The notes: generated by a model from the sequence alone, not told the origin. Positions 11,411 through 24,460 are shown, counted from the stretch's first letter. The stretch is DNA of 64,000 nucleotides from Glandiceps talaboti (GCF_964340395.1 NC_135564.1:5647361-5711360), one strand, 5' to 3'. Translations and numbers: made by a program.

Positions 11411-14400
11411 CTCTAATGATCATTGTTTTAACTGCATCTTCTTCTGAAACACTCACATTCACAGTCTCCATTAGAATGTTCCTACTTGCTGTTGGAAAGA
11501 AAGCCGACAAACGACCAACTGCTGTAACTGAAAATGATAAATAATTGTGTACATTTCATATACAGATGATAAATGATAAAAAAATGTGATTGCCAATGTT
11601 ATGTTACATTTAACTTGGTCAAATATTGAAATCAAGTATTACTTGACACCATATACTTGTAACTCTAAGGACCATATGCATTCAGTGGCCATATTTTAGG
11701 AGATAGTTATGCACGAAACTTGAGACTTGATTTGTACTTACATGCATCAAATATTATAAAAATTACTGATAAGTACAAGTTGTACTCATTGGATGTCTAG
11801 GAAATGTTTTCCACATCAGATACCTGTGTTACTGTTAGTATTTTGAATTTGTACTTTTAAAGAGAGTGAATAAACAATTCTAACACATTATCTTAGTGTC
11901 ATGTTTAAGTGGCTGCCTAATTTATTCCTTTCATACATGTTAAAAAATCATAGAAGCTAGTTTTTACTTACCAACATCAACTTTACCGTCAAATTCCTTT
12001 TTTGCCTCCTCAATTTCCTCTCTTGTCTCATTCTCATGACTCACTTCAATCCGTCTATTGATATCATCCAGTCTTGTTTCTGCATCCCTAACAATAGCAG
12101 TCATTCTTCCTGTTGCATAAGCCATAGATCTATCAGACCTACCTTTCCTGTATGTAACGATGGAGGCAAAGGCTACCAAAATTACAGCTATTAAGCCCAC
12201 CAACACATAGTACCTGGACACAAAAAAAAATGAAACTTATTAGTTTAAGAATAGTATTACCTGCATAAACACCTTTCTCTAGAGAATGAACAACATTTTA
12301 ATTTAAAAATTATGTCATTTGCCCTCACACTTGCGTTTGAATACTGAAAAAATAAATACTGTTTATCAGATCTTTTACACTAAACATACTAATTTTCATT
12401 GGATAAAGACTTGATTTTTGGATTACAAGTGTTGTATATCCTGTAACATAAGATTTTAAAACTGCACTAGCTGCAACTGAAATGGTTTTTTGAAACTCTT
12501 TTGTTAGATATAATGACTTACTAGTAATGTTACCCAGAACAGTATTGAATCACATGTGAGTAAATGTAGTTGGATAGCTGACATAATATGGTACAATGAT
12601 TGATTTTTTTAACATGTCAAATTTCTAATTCTTGATATTTTAACAATCTTCAGTGAATAAATTGTAGGTTGTCTGATCTAAAACAGAATACTCCAGTTAC
12701 AGATAGTGCACCTTTCAGTGAAAAGGGATTTAAAATATTTTCATTCAATATAAATTTGATTTCTTGTGCCCACTGTTAAATGTGAAAGATTCTAGAAATG
12801 TTTTTACCAGTTGTTTTGTAGCCACTCTGTGGCACCATCCGCACTATTCATTGCAAATAAGTTACTAAGCCTGGTAAGTGCTCCCTCACTGTCTACACTT
12901 GCACACACTCCATCACTGGTACAGTAACCTATAAAATTGTACAATGGCATAGAAATCTCAACACTTTCAAATTAAGGGAGATTGAATATAAAGTTAATAT
13001 TGTCAAAGTCACTAAACTATGTACATTTGATACTAAAAGTAAAACTAAAAAACATCACTGAAATTATTGACAATGTTGTTATTTCCCATTTATGCAGTTA
13101 CGAAGGAAACTTGAGTCAGCAATGTATCGGCCATGTCCAGGATGACAGTGTCTCAGTTTATTCAAGTAGATTTTGCCAGAAAATTAAAACCTGGCATCAC
13201 TTTCAACAAACTAACAATTTTTCACTTGCCTTAAAGGCCCATAGTTCAATGTCAAGGCATTAGTGTATGCGAAGTAATTAACGGAACTATAATGAATAAA
13301 GAGGACTAGTCTTTTGTTCAGGATGAAGATTTTCTCTAACTTTGCCTGACAACTATTTTTCTCAGCCTAATTTCAAACCTACTCTGACATGGGCCTTTCA
13401 AACAAGAGGTTCAAACATAAAAAGCTGTCCAATGTAAGTATTACATTCAAGTTTGAAAACTACATTGTAGCTAGGTAATGAATTCACCACCCAGTACAAC
13501 CATTGTTCAATATGTTACCGTTCGGTACAGTTATAGATCTATTAAAACCAAACCCAATAAATTCAGAAAGTTTTGTCCAACTTCTGTTCATAAAAAAGTT
13601 GTCACAGTTTTTAAATGGTGTATTCTTTTGTCGTAGTATACTTTAAATGTTGTTGTTTGAAATGTTATTTTTAACTCGAGATTTGCAGAACCACTACAAA
13701 TTTCATTGTATATCCTTTTACACATGACAAAATATTATTATTATCACATTGGTACTTTACCTGTAAAATTGGCACAGGCGTGTCCTGCAGGCCTTTTGAG
13801 GAGATTGCCATCAATTCCTACAAGACCTAGAGATTCTGCCGACACACAGGAGTCATTTACCTTTGAGTAACAAACAAATAATAAATTTAAAAGATAAGTG
13901 GGAAAATCAGTGCATGATGACCATTTGTATCAGTGAATCTACAGTAATGTTCTTAATATTAGTTATAGAATGGAAAGTAAATTCCTTGTCACTGCCTATA
14001 GTGGGGGAGAAGGTGGAAAAGATTACCAGCAATGAAACTCATAAATATATACAAAGCAGTATTGTTATATTGTTTGATCAGCAATAAAAGGATATTAAAT
14101 TTTAGCTGGCCAAACATATACATAAAAGATTCAAGGCTCAGATATTTCAAATTTTATTCAGAGTTAATTTCCATTTAGGTAAAGGAAGAAGCAGGAATAT
14201 TCTTCACAGGTAGCTTTCCTCACATCAAAAGTTATTACCGTGATCAAAATACACATGATATTGTTTACCTGACAACAAAGATGACAGAAGATGCTGAGAT
14301 TATAGTGACACTGGCAATCATCTAATCCTAAATCATAACATGGAGTAAGTGTGCATTCACCATTGAAACAACGACCATAGTTATCATCACATACACTACC

Positions 14401-17400
14401 ATTGGGATGAAGACTTTCAACTGGACAGGAGCCATCTATACCAGTAGGTCTGGTTAAGGAACTCTCGACAGGTATGATAAATAACATGTGATTATTACAT
14501 AGATTCCTACACTAGTATAGGAATTGGCTTGGGTATGGTGTCTGAGAACTTTATACCAGCTGGGTAAGGAAGCACCCAAAGTGTGGGTGAACAGCACATC
14601 TAAGATCTAGATAGGTTTAGTTTTTCTTGGTAGGATTTAGTTGATAAGGCCTTGGCTACCACACACTTAACTAGCATCTTACACCTTTTAACCTGATATA
14701 ATTCAATCAATTATATCCTTTTCATCTGTGAGTTGCAGTGAACCACTTGATTAGAAAGCTGGGCTTTCTTACTAGTCTGCTGGCATGGCAGTTCTTCATG
14801 CACATATGCGTTGTATACACACACATATATACATACACAAAAAAGTACACACTGTATATTTGGACATGATAGGTAACAACAGTCATAAATACATACAGCA
14901 TATATCAATCATGTATTTCACATCATTTTGTTTTGCTGATAACATATATTGCTATGGAATTTACTTTGTTCACAACATGAGTGTACATGTGGACCGTTGT
15001 TCAAGGACATGATAACTAATGATTATATGAGCTGAGATCAAATCACTTATTGCTGTTAATATCCCTTTGACTTGATATAGATGTATTGACACAAAGGATA
15101 TTTACAGTAGGATGGCTCTGTGCATTCTGTTCTTGGTTTACATTGATAATTTACATCACTTGGTATCACATTGCAATCATCACTGCAACACACTGATTGC
15201 TTGGGGCTACAGAAAGAATGGCAAGTATTGTGAATAACATGGCAGCATGCACTGTTGTTTAAACACAAACATCACATCAAAGATAAACACAAGTTTAATA
15301 CAGATAAACAAAGACAAAGGGGATACAAACAACATTTTTAATATATACAGTACATAAGATATATAGTGCTATATACCAAAGAAATACATGGAAGATACAT
15401 GTACTCATAATTCAAAACTTTACTTCCAGTATGTACATTGTAATAATTAAATACCTGCATTGTGCCCCTGCTTTGGGTGTACATTCTACACTGTTAGCTT
15501 GACCACCCTTAGGAGTACAACAACTATCGGTGAAAAAACATTCTACAGCTGTACCACAGTCACATTCTTCACCATCTTCAACAACTCTGTTACCACACTG
15601 AGGCCCCTCATACACTGCAGTGAATTTCAAAAGAAAACTTCAAACAGCATATTTTTCATGCTATTGTTTCTATTTTCAATTTTTTTCATTCAGTATCTTG
15701 AACAACTCTGTTACCACATTGAGGACCCTCATACACTGCAGTCAATTTGAAAAGACAGTTTCACACTGTCTTTTTCATGCTATTTTGTTTCTATTTCAAT
15801 TTCATTCAGGGGCCAACATTTCAGTCTTTGATCACATTCTAAGCCCTTGCTGAATGCTTCTACAGAATCAGAATCATTCTAATAACAGTAAAATCATACT
15901 ATATTAAAGTTGCAATAAAAAATAAGCATAATGTTTAGCTGCAATGAGATTATATGTACAAAACAAATATGAGCAAATATGATTAAACCAAAAAGGAAAC
16001 TATACATATGATCACTTTAAAACCAAATTTCTCACTTGTGAATAAAAAACCATTATACCATACTCAAGCCACGTTATTGTCTTTGAACAGAAAATCAGGA
16101 TTATATACCCAGGTCTCTCTACATCACGAAAACCTGTGTCTATGTGACTGATTTTGTGGTGCTCTAAATATGACTCAAAACATTCCAAATCTCTATTATT
16201 TTTCCTGATTTTCATAAATTATGCTTGAAGAGGTATAATTATATTATTCGCCAATATTTTACTTCATTTAGTCAGAAAATTCTCATGACCTACAGGATTG
16301 TCACTGCTCATCAAGTGACTCATAGTGACATGGCCCCTTAGGTCATGAGTATTTTTTTCGGTTGAACAAAAAATATTGGGGAATAATATCTGACATTCAT
16401 CTGACCCCAGTCCATTGGTCAAGAAAGAATCTGATAATTATTAAATGCTTCAGAAACATCATCTCTCAGCTTCCACTCAACATAAAATTAGAATATAACC
16501 TTCAGGGAAACATGACTTTTGTAAGCATAATTTAATTGGGTCAGGTGTTATTTAGGATGAGTATATCTAAATGCATGATAGTAGCACTGACCTTGTAAAC
16601 ATCTTCTTCCTTTTACCATAATGACAGGTGAAATTCTTGCTTTAGAACATTCTGAAAATACTCTGTTATTTGGTTTATTTCCTTCTGTGGCAAATGAATA
16701 CATTAAATAATTGCCATAAACACCACCTGGTGAACATTCTGGAGTGAAGGGATCATGCTACAGGAAAAAATCAACAAAAATGTATCATATCTATTCTGGA
16801 AGACAAGTCTTTGTAGAAGTAATAGACATATTTTCAAATGAATATTATTCACGATACTAAATTAAACATTCACTTTATGTACTTAATTAATTACCTTCTA
16901 AGCATGCTATATTTTCATTAATTTGAAAGGAAACAGACATTGCTTTTGGGGAATAAAGTAAAAAATGTTGCAATGTATTCTGAAATTGACACTACAACCA
17001 AAACTAAGCCAACAGTGCAGTATTGAGCTTAGATTAATGCCAGACTGGTGCAAAGCTTGGCTTAGTCATTATTTGTACTCCAAAGCAGACTTTAAATCCA
17101 CAGCAACCAGAATATCGGGATAAAATCAAACGTGACAATGACCAAGTATTGTTACTGTATGTGACAAAGATAATACAACATATTCCAGTAACTGAAGTTC
17201 CAGCCATTTCTCAGGCAAGCACCACAAGAGGGTGCACCAGATTTTGCAGTGAGGGTTAAATTTTTTGTCATGGCCACTGGTTGCATGATGTAGTGAATGA
17301 ATGTGGGTGAAAAGAACTCTGAATGTTCTTAATTAAAAGAGTACAACATTATTACAATAGTGGTAGTGGTTAGGCATGTTTTGATTACTTGTAGTCGCTA

Positions 17401-20400
17401 ATAAAAAAAATATTGTGGGAACAACATAGAGAATGTGTGTCTGCTGTCTCAATGCTATAATACTCTTACTACTATTCTGGCCCTCACTTCCTGCCACCAG
17501 GGCTTGTGAACAGCACTCCTAGTGCCCAAATCATGAAATCTTTTATCTTTCCTAAATATGGCATATTAAAAAATCATAAATATTATCATTATCATGAATT
17601 GAATTGATCTGATTAATTTCTTACTGTTGGCTGTACACTGTACTACAAATTACAATACATGCCATTGCTATTTTTAGTTACCAGTCTATTCCTCCAAGAC
17701 TAACAAATACATGTGATCTTCTCATTTCGGTTTGTTTTTATTAAACAGCATTTATATATGTATATATAACAAAAGACAACTTTTAAATCTTACCTGAGCA
17801 CCAAAACTGTGTCCTATTTCATGCATGACACTGACAGCAGTTACTCTTTGTGGTATTCTACCACCATAGTTCCTTAGAGTGACAACAACTGTGTTCATAC
17901 TCCTTCGTTTGTAGTCACTCGTCACTAAAACTCGGGGTTGACAAATACCTGAAAGTACAGGTGCACCAGTGGAACATGTTATTAGCAAGGATGGCTTACC
18001 AGGAGTGATCGAATATCGAAAGTGCAATGCTAAAAGATTGAACTTGAGACATTTGTCATTCATTGATCTAACAAGCTGATGAATAATTTCAGTCTATATT
18101 AATTGATCATTGACATTCTTACCTCCAGCAGGTCCACTCCAGGTGGAGTAACCAATCCAGGCAAGACCAAGAACACCACCAGAAAAATCACGGTTTGTAA
18201 ATAAGATTCCTAAGCAATATCCATTAAAGTTATACTCTGAGAACTTGTTGAGAATATCTTCTGTTGGCATTCTTATATCAGATAGTTTGTAGTATTTGCT
18301 TGTGGCATGTGTAAAAATAGTAACACCAGCAATGGAGAACCCTATGTTGTCACCTATATGAAAAAAACAGTACAGACTACCAATGAACACATATTTTCCT
18401 TGACTGAACAAAGAACAGTACTATGTAGATGCAAGCATCTCTTCTCCATTTGATTGTATCGCTGTGAGCATCATTTCCACAATGCAAACAAAGATGTAAG
18501 CAGGTACTAATTTGGTTATGGAAAAAGGATACAAACAATTTTTAGTATTGGATAAAGTCAGCATTTCATTATGTAAGATCTACATTTCAAGTAAAATGCT
18601 TATATGTTGGTACATACCCTTGCCATCTCCATTGAAATCTGTGGCTCTGTACACACTGTCAGCTTCCTGAATGATGTATGCCATTTCAGAAAGTGCAGCT
18701 GCAGAATTACTACCAGCCACATCCTGGTAAAATGTGTGATCAGCTACCAGATATATGAGACATGTCTTCATAATTTCAGAGTTTGTCATAGCTGATCTGG
18801 TATGTCTAGATGTTGTATTTCCATGTGTTGTCATATTGCCATGACTACCCATGTAATCATGTCTCTGTTGTAGAAAATATATATCAGTTGCAAAAGAGTT
18901 ATTATTCACTATATTATTCAATTTTTTGTTACTTTTTGGCACATATAATTTTTTTCTCTGTTCTGAAGTCAAATCTAAAAATGAATCAAATTTTTCTTCC
19001 CCATTCTTGAGATTACTTATATTTTGTTCAAAAAGGTGGAAGATATTTTCTTCTTTCTCGTTATCAATTGGCATCGTGGACATCTGAATTGCACGAAGCT
19101 TCTTTTGGAATTTATCTTTTATGTTCTTAGCTGTCTTTGTCCTGATATTATTCCACTGGATATCAGTGTCTTTGTAAATCACAGAATGAAAATTCACTGT
19201 AGTGTTGAGGAATCTTCCTACAGGTTCCATGTGGTAAACTTCCTCTCTAGTCTTAATTACTCCATCAAATACACCATCTATAATATGTCCATGAACAACA
19301 GAAGTTTTGGGTTCATCTGAAATGAAAAATGTACAGTATAAATGTTATCTAAACATAGATACCACAAAGTTTTAAAATGGCCATATGGATGAAAACTGGG
19401 ATTTAGTTTATATTTTTTAATTCAACTTTACTGATTTCCTACTTGAAAAACCCCAATGTGAAATAGCATATATACCAAGTTTGTGTTTTTAGTTCAATAA
19501 ATAACAACTCACCTTGCAAAATCCCTTTAAAAACATTAGCAGACTCATGGTCTATTGGTTTAGACCGGACTTTATCTTTACCAATGATGGACAATATTGC
19601 TTCAGGGTGGAACATTTGTCTATTCCGACATAAACTTAATTTAAAATTCCTGAAAGTGAAAAAAGAAAAAAGAAACTGTATTGATCCTCAAGATCATGAT
19701 GTGTTTACATTTGGTCTAATAATACTGGTACTATGAATCATGTAATATTTATTCTAATGTTCCTAATTTCAGCCATAAACAATAATTTTTACTTGCATAC
19801 ATCCTTATGGTGTTGCCAGTTGTGTATTTATATTTAAAATATATTGATCAGATTTGAGAAACGGTCAGGTAATGACAAACATAGAAATAAATACAAGGAT
19901 TTCCTTATATTTTTCTTCATGTTAAGTCTTTATCCTCCAGGCCTACAGACTTAATACAAATATCTCCATCTTTATACCTACAACATTAATTACATTGAAA
20001 GAAAAAATTTGATATCTCACCTGTTGAATGCACTGAAATTTATTCTAACAATAAAATCTCCATCTGGTTCTGAATCTCGTCTTTGTCTTGAAGTTTCATA
20101 GTTTGGAATTTTGATAGTTTCATAATTCAATGGTTCATAATTTGAAATATGAGGGTGAATAGGTATCTCAGTTGTTTTATCTAGAAAGAAATAATGAAGA
20201 CCACATATACAAGTGTATATAACTGCCACTTTCTTTAATATTGTTTCTGCATATCAAATGATACAATATGTATATGCTTTCTATAGTAATAACAAATCTT
20301 TCAATCACAGTCCCTCTATATAGATGGACTGTGATTACATATAAAACCAAGTCAGCTAGTCCTCCACTACAATAATGAAGTTTGGTCAAAATTATTTTCA

Positions 20401-20730
20401 ATACAAGAAGTAGACCAAACAAACACATGTTCTGTCTGTATCACGTAACACTCTAGATAGTTCATCGAGACAATTGTCAGAATCGACTCCCGACTATCCC
20501 AGTAGCCGTCTGCAGGCAGGTTTTACAGTACATTCTACCATTATAATTAGTGACTAATGCATGATCCATGGTTCTAACCCTTCCCTCGTGAGGATGGCGT
20601 CTGTCACCACATCCTTACAAGTTTTCTGAAACGATTTAAGTCCGTACATACCTTTCAATAATGTGACAAGGCCATCTAACTTGTGGGGCTGCAGACCAAA
20701 TATGAGTACTGTTAATAAAACGAAAAGCAT
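11376..20730 (-). CDS. ADAM10-like transmembrane disintegrin metalloprotease
   Basis: Type I membrane zinc protease of the ADAM10/Kuzbanian subfamily, which sheds ectodomains (Notch pathway substrates in known members). Fourteen exons: 20730-20652, 20180-20021, 19649-19513, 19316-18618, 18353-18123, 17948-17794, 16757-16592, 15614-15455, 15206-15102, 14443-14269, 13860-13761, 12928-12808, 12213-11972, 11527-11376. They sum to 2,682 bp in one frame (893 residues; human ADAM10 is about 750). Domains: signal peptide from Met1 (MLFVLLTVLIFGL); prodomain to a furin-like RHTR at about 296-299; protease domain with HEIGHSFGAQHD at 478-489, split between exons 6 and 7; NYLMY met-turn; disintegrin domain (CGNRVVEDGEECDCG) from about 543; Cys-rich region; TM about 764-784; 109-residue tail. 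An in-frame upstream Met at 20787 is possible. The prodomain is long and lacks the ADAM10 GGCADH-type switch cysteine. The subfamily call is firm; one-to-one orthology with ADAM10 is not. Confidence 0.93.
14444..15101 (-). other. U12-type AT-AC intron of the ADAM10-like gene
   Basis: The intron between exons 9 and 10 starts with ATATCCTTT (15101-15093), the minor-spliceosome AT-AC donor consensus. It has a consensus branch site TTCCTTAAC at 14461-14453 and ends in AC at 14445-14444, 10 nt after the branch adenosine. Joining there makes an Asn codon across the junction and gives SYCNGIDGSCPVE. That aligns with ADAM10 ICNGFTALCPAS, cysteine spacing included. No GT-AG alternative gives this frame and spacing. 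Confidence 0.9.
15574..15809 (-). repeat. Tandem duplication of the 5' end of ADAM exon 8 and its acceptor
   Basis: The first 40 or so coding bases of exon 8 with the adjoining intron (15574-15694) are repeated with small changes at 15695-15809, an offset of 121 bp. The upstream copy keeps an acceptor (CACTGCAG at 15736) and still encodes VYEGPQCGNRVVQ. It then meets a stop codon within 17 codons and has no donor, so it looks like a dead or decoy exon fragment. Confidence 0.85.
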
Positions 20731-21255
20731 ATTGTCTTCTCTGATTATCGACTCAAAACAGCAGACGATGATCGTGATGCGTGACACACAGACCCCTCGC
20801 TAATAGTGGTATTTACGTTGTCATTCAGATCTCCATCAGTTTGGAACGTTGGTCTGTTTTTCAATCATATCGTAGAACAAAATTTACCACGTAAAATCTG
20901 TCGAGTTGAGGCATTTGCAAGTACTATCGTCCACACAATACACCTGGGAAAAGACAGTTTTGAACTACCGCTACAAAATCTTGCCTGTTTATTACGCATG
21001 CGCAGTCGATAAAAAGTTTAAAACCCACAATTCAGTGCGTCTCTAGAACTTCAATAAATAATTATACCTTTCCTCCATTTCATGTCCTTGTTATTTAAAC
21101 ACTTCTAAATTGAAAGTGATAGTTTTGTCAAAACGTCTACTAGGCAAAGAGAAATAAAATAATGTGATCTACATGTATCTTTACCCTCATTTTCTCTCTT
21201 TGTACATTGTAAAGAAGTCATTGTTACTCTTAGATAAGTGATTATATATATATAT

Positions 21256-21366
21256 AGTTTTGGTAGGTCTGGAACTCTTTCTTGGTTGTAACAACTGTCT
21301 GATGATCGCACTATGCGTGAAACTCTGAGTTACAACAAAGGAAGAGTTCCAGAACTACCAAAACTA
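21256..21366. repeat. Long inverted repeat with hammerhead-ribozyme-like core
   Basis: Arms of about 36 nt (21256-21292 and 21330-21366) are near-perfect reverse complements and flank a 37-nt centre. The centre reads CTGATGA (21299-21305), a short hairpin CGCA-CTA-TGCG, then GAAAC (21319-21323) and TCTGAGT. CTGATGA-stem-GAAA is the hammerhead core order. A related core is at 61473-61512. Both copies lie near TA/GTA-type microsatellites. Penelope-like elements are known to carry such motifs; assignment to them is inference. Confidence 0.6.
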
Positions 21367-21597
21367 TTGCGCTCTGCCACTGCGGTATAGAGCACTGTCT
21401 TAGAAGATTGATACTCACCGAGTATATATATATATATATATACATACGAGTAATACTTAACACAATGTCATTAACACTGACAATTTACGTAGTGGATTTT
21501 TAACATCAGATATACATGATGGGATTGCAATACACACAAGAATAACTCATTTTGAGCAACTTCTTGTCCATGTATGCATTATGGACAGAGCTGCATA

Positions 21598-21848
21598 AGG
21601 CCTAAAAAATAGTTGTTTGGTTTCAGTTACTCGACCCCACCTAGCTTTACACTGCGGACCCTAAAATTTTTATGTGTGTATTTGAGAACAAAAATAATAA
21701 AATCGCAAAAATTGTGAAGTCTCACGAGAAATAGTAAACTGCCATCAACTTCAAAAAACTATATAAAACTGTTATTCCAATCTATAATGGCTGTACATCT
21801 GATAGAAGAAATAAACATTTGGAAAACAATGGAAAACTTGAACTAGAC

Positions 21849-21916
<68 letters not shown>

Positions 21917-22011
21917 ACACAAAATATAATAAAATAAAATAAAAAATCTACCTACCCCACCTATTCTAAAATTGAGTGTTATCAGAACCACACATTTTTT
22001 TTATTAGGCCT
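21598..22011. mobile_element. MITE family D, copy 1, with expanded CA repeat inside
   Basis: The ends read AGGCCTAAAAAAT and TTATTAGGCCT. It is homologous in reverse orientation to 49270-49528: shared CCCCACCTATTCTAAAATT, CGCAAAAATTGTGAAGTCTC and ACTCGACCCCACCTAG-like words. The 414-bp length against 259 bp for the other copy is explained partly by a (CA)n run at 21851-21920, where the other copy has only CTTGTGTGAGTG in complement, and partly by extra sequence at about 21735-21850. Confidence 0.82.
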
Positions 22012-22581
22012 GATCATGTGTGCAGTTTGAATATATGGAATTCTGTGGTCATCCTGTCTTCTTACTATGAAACTCTGCAGCTAACAGGGTGAAATTGTTC
22101 AGTTTGAAGTGTCCTTATAACAATACATATATTCATTAACAAAGTGTGATGAGCACTGGTATACAGTAGCTCTGGATAGCCTTCAACACATCCCCTGAGT
22201 GGGTTGAAGACATGTCGGAAACCTTGAAGCATATATTTCCAGAGCTATGGTATGTGCAGAACAAACACACCTATTATATTAAAGCAAGGAACCATGTCTA
22301 CACATTCTAGGGTCAAAGGTCACATGTCAGGTATTTTATTCCTGTTTTTGTTCAAATTCTACTTTTGTGTATTCACTATAACAATGGAAGTATACGGTGA
22401 ATTCCCACGCTACAACCAGTTTAAGGTGCACCAACAAATCATTGATCTCTGAGGTCTTTTTCAGTCTGGTTAAGATACATCAATATTCCTGTACATGTAC
22501 CACCTGTTTATTTTTTTTAAAGTTCATTTTCTTTTCTAATCGCTTCCTCGTCCATTTTATTTTTGCGTTTCACATCATAAA

Positions 22582-22728
22582 ACAATGCACTTACATACAT
22601 ACATGCATGCATGCATGCATGCATGCGTGCGTGCATACATGCATGCATACATACATACATACATACATACATACATACATACATACATACATACATACAT
22701 ACACACATACATACACACATACATATAC
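22582..22728. repeat. Tetranucleotide microsatellite (ATAC/ATGC)n
   Basis: A long run of ACAT units with an internal patch of GCAT units (about 22603-22650) and trailing ACAC interruptions. Open frames across it on both strands are low-complexity artefacts. Confidence 0.95.
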
Positions 22729-23102
22729 AGGTGTAAGTACAATAGTTTGGATTGGAAAAACTTTTATGAATTTCATTTAAAAAACAAAACAAAATAAAAC
22801 AAATCATGTACAAATTTTTGTACAAACATGCGTATTTCACAAACAAGTCAAATTGGAAACGTGTTGTATACGTGTACATGTACTTTTTAACTTGCTTATA
22901 TAAAAGAATACTTAATATCTATACTTATTGAAAACCGGTATATCAAATAAACCCAAGATATGTATGTTAAAAAGTTTGGTATATGTTTCATTTCTATGTT
23001 AACAAATGAATTAAGACAAAAAGTTCAAAAATCTGAAATTCACCCCAGTCCTTGGTAACCTATCTGCTGGATCTGTGACAACACTATAACTCCATCACCA
23101 TC

Positions 23103-23168
23103 CATGAATGAATGAATGAATGAATGAATGAATGAATGAATGAATGAATGAATGAATGAATGAATGAA
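23103..23168. repeat. Tetranucleotide microsatellite (GAAT)n
   Basis: About 16 uninterrupted GAAT units. A shorter GAAT tract of the same unit is at 41276-41312. Confidence 0.95.
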
Positions 23169-24094
23169 TACAGTGATAATAAATCCAGTGAGCTCTGAGT
23201 GTATATTAGATGCGATCAATGCACAGGTAAAATGAATGAGTACAGTGGTCACATAGATTCATTCAGTTTTGAGTGTATGTTAGGGATGATCACGGCACTG
23301 GTCTAAGATGTATGTCGGTCATCTCCCATTTTTTCACAAGATGTTTAAGGCAGTAACATCCTCTGCAGTTCAGTATGTTTGCTACTTTTCATGTAATTTT
23401 GCATAAATTTAAAGCTGGACTGTTATTTTCAGTTTATCATGAAGGCACTTAGAAATTACAAGAGGATTAAGTGCCTGTATTACTTTGTTACAGAGAAAAC
23501 ACATAATTGGGAGACACAAATTAGGCACATAATTCTATAGGTTAAACTGTGTGGTATTAGCCATTTCTTGTGAAGTTTAACACCTGTGTTCCTAGTTCTT
23601 GTTAATTATTATGTGACCAGATGTTAACATCACTCACTAAGTCAGTGAGTGGTGTTGATTCTCAGCATAGTAATTAACACCTGTGTTCTAGTTCATGTTA
23701 GTTACTTCAGTCTGCTGCTGAAGTCCTTAGTGAGAGGATGAAAGCTTCAGGTACAGCTTACCAAGACTGGTTGCGTTGGAAATTGAAAAGTTTCAAATTA
23801 GGCACATGTTAACCCTGTTTTAGAGACATTGTAAACAGACACACATATACTAGCAGTAGGTATATTTTTTTGTCAACCAACAATCTAGATTAAAAGATTC
23901 ATCATTGCAGATACTTTTTTGTTGTAACTGCTTATACCTACATGACATCTCTACTGTACAGAGTTCTGGATGTACAAAGTCAATCAAGGTATACTTTCAT
24001 TAGAGATAAAGTAACCATGTCATGCACTGATGGCGAGTTCTGATCTTTATCAGTATATACTTGTAGGGTATACATAATAATTCGATTGATAGGT

Positions 24095-24460
24095 TTATCT
24101 GAAAAACAAAGCCATGTCACATGTATTCTAAACACATGTTGTAGCCTGGTCTCCATGATCCTAGAATCATGGGGTGTTTATTAGAGAAACACAGCTATGT
24201 ACCACATGTTGTAGCCCAGTCTCCATGATCTAGAACCATAGGATATTTATTAGAGAAACAAAGCCATGTGACACATGTTGTAGACTGAGCTCTATTTTGT
24301 AGAAGCATGGGCTGTTTATAAGAGAAACACAGCGGTGTGGCATATGGTATATTCTGATCTCTTTTGTGTACGATCATGGTGTGTACAGAATAAATCAATT
24401 CATGTGAAAAACAACCAAGTGACACATGTTGTAGTCTAATCTCTATTGTGTTGATACAAT
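24095..24460. repeat. Tandem array of about 70-75-bp units
   Basis: Five diverged units, each with a CACATGTTGTAG-like word (near 24134, 24204, 24274 and 24423, with a degraded one near 24345) and a TTATTAGAGAAACA-like word. It is intergenic, and the open frame across it follows from the periodicity. Confidence 0.8.

Noticed and set aside
15056-15101. Reading ADAM exon 9 past the AT-AC donor to later GT sites
   Set aside because: Any of these would add unaligned residues (KYPLCQYIYIK) and break the conserved Cys-x6-Cys spacing; the U12 donor restores it with the right phase.
15620-15853. Plus-strand frames near ADAM exon 8
   Set aside because: They are antisense shadows of the duplicated exon start.
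22397-22879. Overlapping 120-127-codon frames on both strands
   Set aside because: They are translations of the ACAT/GCAT microsatellite.
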